This document shows, piece by piece, positions 23,246-29,138 of a stretch of DNA of 29,138 nucleotides. Source of the stretch: a virus; the IMG/VR virus record IMGVR_UViG_3300009034_000172, positions 1-29,138 of that record. One strand, given 5' to 3'. The notes under the pieces are model-generated. The model ran no database searches. It was not told where the DNA came from and saw only the letters and a list, made by a program, of their open reading frames with translations. A program made the position numbers and the translations under genes. Numbering within the stretch: position 1 is the first letter of the stretch; each line of letters opens with the position of its first letter.

Positions 23246-25600
23246 ATGACGCTACAAAAACAAGCGGAGGCATTTACCCAGGCATTGGATAATTTATTGG
23301 GGCTGCTGACCACGCGCGGCGGTCCTGGTTCTGGTCATCACGGTCATCGTGGTCGTCTTGGTGAGGTCGGTGGCTCATTGCCAGCAGGTGTTGGCGCGCT
23401 ACCTCCCATACCGCATGAAGCACATAGACCAGAACCAGCCGACCAGGAAAAATATTTATATAAGATCGGTGAAAGAGTGGTAATGAATTGGGGGGTTGAG
23501 GGTCGTGTCATAGCTTATTTTGGCGGACCGCCAGACCCCTTGTTTTATATTGAATATTTGACAGGTCCAGATGCTGGCTTGGTTAGGAATCACCCACACT
23601 CATCTTTCATGAAAAAAGAAGATGCACCCCCTCCCCCTCCTACTGTCTCATGGGAGTACGATGAAGATGAGGCATGGGAGCTTGAGAAAGCATCAATCAA
23701 GGAATTTGGTGAAACTGAGAATCCAAGAGAAGCCGGCTACATTTTATCCGAAGGTCAGATGCTGGACTTCAGTGGCAAACGTGAAGGTGGACCAGCAGGT
23801 ACGCGCTCATATGATCATCGCGACATTGGTCGAGTGCTGCCCGATGAAGCGCCTGGCGGCACAGATGGCATGACCTGGTTCATGGTTAAGACTGGCGCGA
23901 TCCGAATGGGAATGTACGACACCGATTTTATCATTGATTTGGCGCGACCTCCAACCAATGCCCAGGATCGAAGAGTGCGCGAGCTTCTGGAATGGTCTGA
24001 AAATTTGGTGGTTGACATCTCGGATCAACAAGGCAATACGCTTTGGAGCACTGAGGAGAGTTTTGAAAAGGAACGTGCTTGGAACATTACTAAAAGAAAA
24101 GCAGAAGAGTTATTAGAAACTCGCAGCCTGGTCACGCTGGTTTTTCGTGGCGGTCCAGGTTCTGGTCATCATCGACATCGCGGACGACCTGGTAAGGTTG
24201 GAGGCAGTCTACCTGGTGAGGGTATCGGTCCAATTACTATCACCGTCGAGCGCCCAGTAGATGAAACCAAAACAGGTCTGTGGTTGAGAGGCAAGGAATA
24301 TCTTAAAAAGTACGGCGCTAAACATGATCCTGATGCCGGCTGGTATTTCTCGGCATTCAAATTGGTAAAAGATCGCGATCCTTTATTCGCCATCGACAAG
24401 CAGGGCAAGGTAATTGTTGGGCTGACGGGTCATCAGGACCACTTGGACCTAATGCCTTACGGCGAGGAATCTATACGCGGCTTCTCCACTTATGTTGGTG
24501 CTGAGCCGGTGCTTGTTTATTATCGAACCGGCTTTGAAAATCTGGATATGCTCTTCAGGAGATGGGAAGAGCTTTTAGAAGATATGGGGTATCCACCGGA
24601 ACAATCGTTAACCATCATGGTATCCGACGATGCCGGCTGGTCGATGAGATTTCCCACCTCGGAAGATGCCGAGCTTTTCCCGCCGCCTGATAAATATCGA
24701 AGTTTTATTGAAAAAGGTGGCCGAGGATCAGGGCATCATGGGCACAAAGGTCGTCCAGGGGAGGTTGGCGGGAGCTTGCCCAAGGGAGCGGTCGGCGTCA
24801 TTAGCGAAAAGGCTCCTTTATCGGTGCCAGAATTTGAGACAAAAGAAGAATATATCGATTACATTAATGAAAACTTCATGGGGAAAAATGGGTTGGGAAA
24901 GCTGCTGATCCAAGAAGAGGAATTGGAGAGTAAACAATATGAAAAAGTGATGAGGCTAGAAGATTATCGGGAGATGGCTGAGACATTTGCCCTGATTAAA
25001 AGCCTTTTCCCTGATCTGAAAACGATGCGGGAGTATGAGGAATTTGGCGAGGATGATTTGCTCTGGGAAATCCTTTATCCAAGCTATGGCGATTCGTCTT
25101 ATAAAAATGCTGGAGGCGGCTGGATTAAAATAAGCTCCTGGATTACCAAGCAATCTGAAAAAGCTCATAGAACTGGTATCGAAGCGAAAATGATGATGTT
25201 GCTTTCAGGAGGAAAATTAAGTCAAGATGAGCGCGATGAATATTCCAATTTGTCCAAGAAGATAGAGTTACTGGACGATCCGGCTCGACATAAAGAGTCC
25301 CACAGCCGATTTTGGGTTGAAAATCGTGAGACAGACCAATTCAAAGGAGCCATGCTTCATGAATTTGGTCACTACATTCATTTACACGATCATTTCCGCA
25401 GATATGAGGATGCTCTTCTTGGATCGTTTACAAACAATGCTACTTGGCGGCAGGATTATGGAATAACTCATAGGTCAAGGGATAACTGGCGCGAGTGTAT
25501 GGCTGAAAACTTCGCGATCTGGGCTATGGGGCATAGGGATGTGCTACACCCTGAAATCGTCAACTGGTTTGATCAACTTTCGGAGGAATATGGTGGTTGA
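23246..25600 (+). CDS. modular polyprotein with C-terminal HExxH metalloprotease
   Basis: A 784-residue protein with linkers at 25-46, 302-323 and 491-512 (the last begins GGRGSG). Module 1 (50-290) includes a segment, YILSEGQMLDFSG...YDHRDIGRV...GAIRMG...PPTNAQ, that I recall as a recurrent uncharacterised phage module. Module 2 (325-485) is unrecognised. Module 3 (530-784) is a zincin protease: HEFGH at 705-709 gives the two zinc His and catalytic Glu. ECMAENFAIW (750-759) supplies a Glu (750 or 754) suitable as third ligand, as in anthrax lethal factor-like peptidases. It would cleave either the phage head proteins, at the shared linker for example, or a host protein after entry. All core residues are present. 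Confidence 0.8.
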   Translation: MTLQKQAEAFTQALDNLLGLLTTRGGPGSGHHGHRGRLGEVGGSLPAGVGALPPIPHEAHRPEPADQEKYLYKIGERVVMNWGVEGRVIAYFGGPPDPLFYIEYLTGPDAGLVRNHPHSSFMKKEDAPPPPPTVSWEYDEDEAWELEKASIKEFGETENPREAGYILSEGQMLDFSGKREGGPAGTRSYDHRDIGRVLPDEAPGGTDGMTWFMVKTGAIRMGMYDTDFIIDLARPPTNAQDRRVRELLEWSENLVVDISDQQGNTLWSTEESFEKERAWNITKRKAEELLETRSLVTLVFRGGPGSGHHRHRGRPGKVGGSLPGEGIGPITITVERPVDETKTGLWLRGKEYLKKYGAKHDPDAGWYFSAFKLVKDRDPLFAIDKQGKVIVGLTGHQDHLDLMPYGEESIRGFSTYVGAEPVLVYYRTGFENLDMLFRRWEELLEDMGYPPEQSLTIMVSDDAGWSMRFPTSEDAELFPPPDKYRSFIEKGGRGSGHHGHKGRPGEVGGSLPKGAVGVISEKAPLSVPEFETKEEYIDYINENFMGKNGLGKLLIQEEELESKQYEKVMRLEDYREMAETFALIKSLFPDLKTMREYEEFGEDDLLWEILYPSYGDSSYKNAGGGWIKISSWITKQSEKAHRTGIEAKMMMLLSGGKLSQDERDEYSNLSKKIELLDDPARHKESHSRFWVENRETDQFKGAMLHEFGHYIHLHDHFRRYEDALLGSFTNNATWRQDYGITHRSRDNWRECMAENFAIWAMGHRDVLHPEIVNWFDQLSEEYGG

Positions 25601-27059
25601 AAGTGAAATCGTGCGCGAGCCACCTTGCTTTTATTGTGCCAATTATGTGATCTGGCCTTTTTGTCTCGCCTTTCCTGACGGCATTCCAATGGAAATAAGG
25701 AATGGCGATAACGACCATCGCCAGCCTATCGATGGGGATCACGGATTTCAATTCGAGCCACCAACAGCAATTTCCCCAATAATTGAGCGAGGCGGTCCAG
25801 GATCGGGTCATCATGGACACAAAGGTAGACCAGGCGAGGTGGGAGGTTCGCTACCCTCGAACGGTGGAGATTTACAAATTCCGCCTGAAGATCGGCCAGC
25901 GGTAACAGGCATGTGCTTTGAGGAAGCTGCTCGCTGGTTGGTTATGGGGGATGGAATGAAGTTTGGCGATGATGCCAAACTTGTGCATGGAACTGTCGCA
26001 GGAGAGGGGCGACTTGAAGGTATCAGGTTCGCCCATTCTTGGATTGAGATTGGCGATCATGTATTTGAGATTGAGAGAGGCCGGATTTTCCGCAAGGACG
26101 ATTTCTACGAGCGCGGAAAAATCAAGGATACTTTCAAATACACTGCTGATGAAGCGCGGATTAACTTGGCGCGCTATCAGCATTGGGGACCTTGGGAGCC
26201 TAAACTTTTGGAAGGGCCTTGGAAGGGAAGATGTTTGATCGGTCGGGGAGGTCCTGGCAGTGGCCACCATGGACATCGCGGAAGACCAGGAGAAGTGGGC
26301 GGGTCATTGCCCAGAGGAGCAGCCGGCATCCATATACCTGAGGGGCGGGCACCGATTCGACTACCTCCAGAAATGGAGTTGTCTGAGGGCTGGAGATTTA
26401 TGAGGAAAGAAGTCGAAGGCTTTAGGATGATGACGACTGATGAAGAGACTGGAGAGCGGGTCATTTTACGCGATATGCAGACTGCGCTTGATAAAATTGC
26501 CGAAGAACTGAGAAATTTGAATCATGAAGAATTTTATATGTACTCTAATCGTGGCCAAGATATTTATACTGTTGGTACAGAAACATCGGTTGTTATGAGT
26601 GATAGAGACTTGGCGTTGATGCAGATGCTCGACCGGAGGTATGAGTATCCTGATCCGGTGGCGAGCATCCATAATCATCCACCATCTTATGCTGGTCAAA
26701 GTTATCCGCCATCCATGAGTGATCTTAAATTAATGATTAAGTATGGGCACACTGAACTACATGTAGTTGTTCCTGATGGGCGTTGGATTGTGCTGGCAAA
26801 AAATCGAGAAATCCCTAAAGATTTTCATTATGATCTTATGTACTGGTGGAATGATTATGCTGATCGGCATTTATATGGTTATTTTCCTAATGAAACTAGA
26901 TCAACTGTTGGGACTTGGAGTTGGAATAATATGCTGAGGAAAAATAAAGATGCTTCTACTGCTTATTCTCAATTTTCCAGAGAACGCATCGAGGCGATGG
27001 GTGAAGAGTTTTCAGATATTTTGGAGGTTCAATGGAAACCCCTGACGAACCAAGAATAA
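25590..27059 (+). CDS. modular protein with papain-like and JAMM (MPN) metalloprotease domains
   Basis: A 489-residue protein from ATG 25590 (GGAGGA just upstream; 11-nt overlap with the metalloprotease gene). The N-terminal 65 residues contain C-x2-C and W/F residues. Linkers follow at 68-89 and 220-241. Module 1 (95-215) has a single Cys in GMCFEEAARWL, then LVHGTV and AHSWIEIGDHVFEIE. This Cys-His-acid order is like papain-fold amidases or peptidases. Module 2 (245-489) is a JAMM/MPN domain: H361-N-H363-P followed by S375-x-x-D378. JAMM enzymes remove ubiquitin-like tags or cut peptides next to isopeptide bonds; RadC- and phage NlpC-associated relatives are known. Both active sites look intact. 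A role in maturation or as a co-injected effector is inferred. Confidence 0.78.
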   Translation: MVVESEIVREPPCFYCANYVIWPFCLAFPDGIPMEIRNGDNDHRQPIDGDHGFQFEPPTAISPIIERGGPGSGHHGHKGRPGEVGGSLPSNGGDLQIPPEDRPAVTGMCFEEAARWLVMGDGMKFGDDAKLVHGTVAGEGRLEGIRFAHSWIEIGDHVFEIERGRIFRKDDFYERGKIKDTFKYTADEARINLARYQHWGPWEPKLLEGPWKGRCLIGRGGPGSGHHGHRGRPGEVGGSLPRGAAGIHIPEGRAPIRLPPEMELSEGWRFMRKEVEGFRMMTTDEETGERVILRDMQTALDKIAEELRNLNHEEFYMYSNRGQDIYTVGTETSVVMSDRDLALMQMLDRRYEYPDPVASIHNHPPSYAGQSYPPSMSDLKLMIKYGHTELHVVVPDGRWIVLAKNREIPKDFHYDLMYWWNDYADRHLYGYFPNETRSTVGTWSWNNMLRKNKDASTAYSQFSRERIEAMGEEFSDILEVQWKPLTNQE

Positions 27060-27175
27060 TTCTTGATGAAGATATAGCTAATCCTTATACGGAAATACCA
27101 CCAAAAGAGGCGGCGGTGCCTGCCGCGGAGCCAAAAGAAGGCGAATCTGAAAAAAAGGAATCTGAGCAAGTATGA
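27032..27175 (+). CDS. hypothetical acidic peptide (47 aa)
   Basis: Reads METPDEPRIILDEDIANPY and continues as a Glu/Lys/Pro-rich tail ending SEQV, 47 residues in all. GGAGG at 23023's counterpart position here, 27023-27027, lies 4-5 nt before the ATG. The gene overlaps the previous one by 28 nt in another frame, the same overlap style as the small acidic protein at 22831. It is probably disordered. The function is unknown. It is supported by ribosome site, overlap pattern and codon-like composition only. Confidence 0.5.
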   Translation: METPDEPRIILDEDIANPYTEIPPKEAAVPAAEPKEGESEKKESEQV

Positions 27176-27225
27176 CGCGGATGTGCTTTTTTTCAGATGA
27201 TGATTCTTGTAAGATGTATGGGTGA
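27172..27225 (+). CDS. possible 17-aa peptide
   Basis: ATG 27172 overlaps the previous stop as ATGA and opens a 17-codon frame, MTRMCFFSDDDSCKMYG, ending 6 nt before the next gene. It could be a real coupled mini-gene or simply a re-initiation leader that keeps ribosomes moving to the gene at 27232. Evidence is limited to the ATGA overlap and spacing. Confidence 0.25.
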   Translation: MTRMCFFSDDDSCKMYG

Positions 27226-27231
27226 AGCGAG

Positions 27232-28917
27232 ATGCCTGATACCGTAACCGTGCCAAATGTTTTGAAAGGCGAAGCCGCTGAGATTTGGCGCACTGAATTT
27301 TTACGGGCTTACGATGATACATGTGCATCTAAGTCCGAAGATGATAGGGATGCTTGTTCCGCGGCCATGGCATGGACTAAAGTCAAACAATCTTATAGGA
27401 AGGGCGAAAGTGGTGAGTGGGTCAGCAAAATGGATAACACATTCACCGTACCTGTACTTGCCCGCGCCCAAACAAATGGAGAACAGGCTTTAAGACCAAG
27501 TCAAGTCGCGGAACAGTATCCTAATCCAATGGGCAGCAATTTTCCTGTGCCGGCAAGATTGGCTGGCGAGGCTAAGGAGCTTTGGAAAAAATCGTTCGAG
27601 TTTGCGCTTACTGCTGATTGTGCAGGGGCCACTAATCCACGCGATTGTGCTATTCGTTACGCGTGGGAGCAAGTGAGAAAAAGTTATCCAAACGCCGAGG
27701 GTGGTGAAGGGGCCGAACATATGAGCGCAAGAACGACCGACCGGAGTCTGGTGGATATTATTAGGGATATTATCCATCGCGGAGGCCCAGGCTCCGGTCA
27801 TGTAGGACACGCGGGAAGACCAGGCGAGGTTGGTGGTAGTCAGCCAGGCGCTGGTGGACTGGCAGCACCAAAGCCCAGGCGGAAGGGTCGGACTGCTCGC
27901 AGCAGGTCAAGATACTTTAACAAAGCCAAACGAGAAGAATTAGCCACCAGGGGATGGGCACTCCCCTGGGGTGGTTATCCGATTGAAGATTTTGGAGATT
28001 TGAAACGTGCCATACGAGCCATAGGACGAGCGAAGGACCGCCGAGCTACCATTGCACACATTATTAGAAATGCAAAGCGGTTGGGCAGGGAAAAATTTGT
28101 ACCAAAAGCATGGTGGGCTGAGGCGGGAATGGAAATGGCCACCCGTTCGCTTGTCATAGGCAGGAGGGCTAAGTTTATGGATGAGCTTGTGGAACGTCGT
28201 GAATTTTCGCAAGGCCGTCGCAAAGAATTGGCGAGTGAAGGAAAGGCATTGCCCTGGGGAGGCTTCCCGATTGAAAATTGCGGGGATGTAAAAAATGCTG
28301 TCCAGGCAATTGGTCGCGCCAAGGATCGCTCGCGCACCATTGCTCACATTAAACGACATGCCAGCCGGTTAGGTTGCACTGGTCTTATCCCGAAGAAATG
28401 GGGGTCGGATGCTGAGGCCAAGTCGGAGGACATTCGAGCCATCTTTATTGGAAAAACGTTACTGACCGAAATGGATTTGGAGCGCAGGTCAGCCCAGCGT
28501 GAGATGGCTGAGATGTCTGATCAAGAAGTCCTCGCCACTTTTGGGAGCGGTGCATTAGCCAGGCGACCGGAGGGATTTGACAGCAATCAATGGTCAAAAC
28601 TTCCATTGGAGCTTAGAACGCTTCAAGCAGTCATTTGGAGGCGTCATTGTGAACGCACCTATTTAGAGGCGCTTGAAAATGCTGTGATCAATGGCTGGAT
28701 CGCCGAGTTAAGCCCGACGCGCGCAAATGAATATGTGCTCAAGCACTGGAAGGAAACGCCGGAAGGCATATTGCTATTGCGAGCCGTATTAGTGCGCAAG
28801 GCTGGTTCTGATGAGTGGTATTTGCGTGAAGTAGGACGTGGCGCGAGCATGTCCTTCGCCTTGAAAATGCCACCTGATGAAATCCGGCTAAGTGATGCGC
28901 CGCGCTTGGAGGGCTAA
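27232..28917 (+). CDS. phage protein with two ChaB-like and two DUF6582-like domains
   Basis: A 561-residue protein built from duplicated small domains. Residues 8-60 and 103-160 each read V/P..L.GEA.E.W...F..A...C....D.C..AMAW..VK.SY, a ChaB-like fold. The Gly/His linker is at 184-205 (variant HVGHAG). Residues about 228-300 and 328-397 are two copies of a module with ELAT(R)GWALPWGGYPIEDFGDL, AIGRAKD, HI...AKRLG and a final IP..W. This corresponds to the DUF6582-type module common in phage portal/capsid-operon proteins. A short ATRSLVIGRR stretch (about 303-312) separates them, like the SLRRV segments before other linkers. Residues 430-561 are unrecognised and helical. Probably a head-associated structural or accessory protein just before the capsid genes. 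Confidence 0.72.
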   Translation: MPDTVTVPNVLKGEAAEIWRTEFLRAYDDTCASKSEDDRDACSAAMAWTKVKQSYRKGESGEWVSKMDNTFTVPVLARAQTNGEQALRPSQVAEQYPNPMGSNFPVPARLAGEAKELWKKSFEFALTADCAGATNPRDCAIRYAWEQVRKSYPNAEGGEGAEHMSARTTDRSLVDIIRDIIHRGGPGSGHVGHAGRPGEVGGSQPGAGGLAAPKPRRKGRTARSRSRYFNKAKREELATRGWALPWGGYPIEDFGDLKRAIRAIGRAKDRRATIAHIIRNAKRLGREKFVPKAWWAEAGMEMATRSLVIGRRAKFMDELVERREFSQGRRKELASEGKALPWGGFPIENCGDVKNAVQAIGRAKDRSRTIAHIKRHASRLGCTGLIPKKWGSDAEAKSEDIRAIFIGKTLLTEMDLERRSAQREMAEMSDQEVLATFGSGALARRPEGFDSNQWSKLPLELRTLQAVIWRRHCERTYLEALENAVINGWIAELSPTRANEYVLKHWKETPEGILLLRAVLVRKAGSDEWYLREVGRGASMSFALKMPPDEIRLSDAPRLEG

Positions 28918-29138
28918 ATGGCCGATGTGAATGACCGAGAATCGGATCGTGACACCGCGTCGATAACTAAGGAATTTGCAAATTATCGTTACCAGGGTGG
29001 AACGGACAGTCGTAGCTGCGGGGATTGTACTTATTTTGAAGCTGGTCTATGTACCCGTGGCATCACTGGCATTGATAAAGTTGATCCAGGTGACCTTTGT
29101 GATGAGTTTAGGAGTAATTTACAGGATGGTTCAATGAG
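28918..29138 (+). CDS. small Cys-rich protein, 3' end outside the window
   Basis: ATG 28918 follows the previous TAA directly. At least 73 codons are open to the window edge. The protein begins MADVNDRESDRDTAS and contains SCGDCTYFEAGLCTRG followed by DPGDLCDEF. The C-x2-C-x2-F...C...V....CDxF pattern is common in small phage proteins and may bind a metal. The function is unknown and the C-terminus is not seen. Confidence 0.6.
   Translation, partial: MADVNDRESDRDTASITKEFANYRYQGGTDSRSCGDCTYFEAGLCTRGITGIDKVDPGDLCDEFRSNLQDGSM

Larger units (their letters stand above)
11417..27846 (+). repeat. family of 14 Gly/His-rich linker copies (GGPGSGHHGH...GRPGEVGG)
   Basis: A 22-residue linker recurs at 11417-11482, 13322-13387, 15116-15181, 15737-15802, 17211-17276, 18135-18200, 21009-21074, 22188-22253, 23318-23383, 24149-24214, 24716-24781, 25791-25856, 26247-26312 and 27781-27846. 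The start GGPGSG and the end GRPGEVGG are nearly fixed. The middle varies (HHGHRG, HHGHKG, FKGHVG, HVGHAG, HRAHKG). Variants are GGRGSG at 24716, GRQGTRGG at 17211 and GRPGKVGG at 24149. It is usually preceded by Arg/Lys and often by a short SLRRV- or RSLV-like helix, and is followed by a new globular module. Nucleotide sequences differ at wobble positions, so selection acts on the protein. It is likely a targeting, scaffold-binding or processing signal. Confidence 0.93.

Noticed and set aside
11417-27846. Collagen-like triple-helix repeats
   Set aside because: The Gly-rich linker is a single 22-residue element per site without a sustained Gly-X-Y period.

Overview
This window is most likely a piece of a tailed double-stranded DNA phage genome, or a prophage or metagenomic virus. 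It carries a zinc-finger protein in the small-terminase position, a large terminase and a portal fused to a Mu F-like head-morphogenesis domain. All are on the plus strand, tightly packed, often with 4-30 bp stop/start overlaps, and no minus-strand gene is convincing. No rRNA, tRNA or integrase is seen. The host cannot be fixed from this stretch. Capsid, prohead protease and tail genes are not present and probably lie beyond the right edge.

Left end (1-1573): the most striking element. A 295-codon gene (493-1380) encodes an HNH-like zinc treble clef followed by a helical Nop / IS110-C-terminal-type domain. It is flanked on both sides by arrays in strict 18-nt phase. Ten-base repeats alternate between AAGCGAGCCA (A) and AAGAAANCCA (B) and are separated by 8-nt variable spacers, which gives a 36-nt A-spacer-B-spacer unit. 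This matches the recently described TIGR-Tas RNA-guided systems (tandem interspaced guide RNA arrays plus a Nop-domain Tas protein, here of the HNH or TasH type). The HNH motif looks degenerate, and the second array begins inside the 3' end of the tas gene.

1578-4418: four small overlapping hypothetical genes and a beta-class DNA methyltransferase, closed by a strong intrinsic terminator (4486-4523). A perfect 9-bp inverted repeat then sits against the start of the next transcription unit (4550-4578).

4579-11283: two hypothetical proteins, a putative small terminase, TerL, portal-MuF, a protein with an E3-binding-like (PSBD) helix pair, and a small membrane protein.

11303-28917: about 17.5 kb of modular proteins, some very large (up to about 1900 residues). 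A Gly/His-rich linker (GGPGSGHHGH...GRPGEVGG) occurs 14 times and punctuates them. Each copy is followed by a new globular module: two R-S-ExE ADP-ribosyltransferases, two GNAT-like acetyltransferases, a RelA/SpoT-like domain, a YHxT ART-like domain, an HExxH metalloprotease, a Cys-His papain-like domain, a JAMM metalloprotease, ChaB-like domains, DUF6582-like domains and several unrecognised modules. The simplest reading is a set of head-packaged polyproteins whose effector modules are targeted or processed through the shared linker and co-injected with the DNA. The window ends inside a small Cys-rich protein gene.
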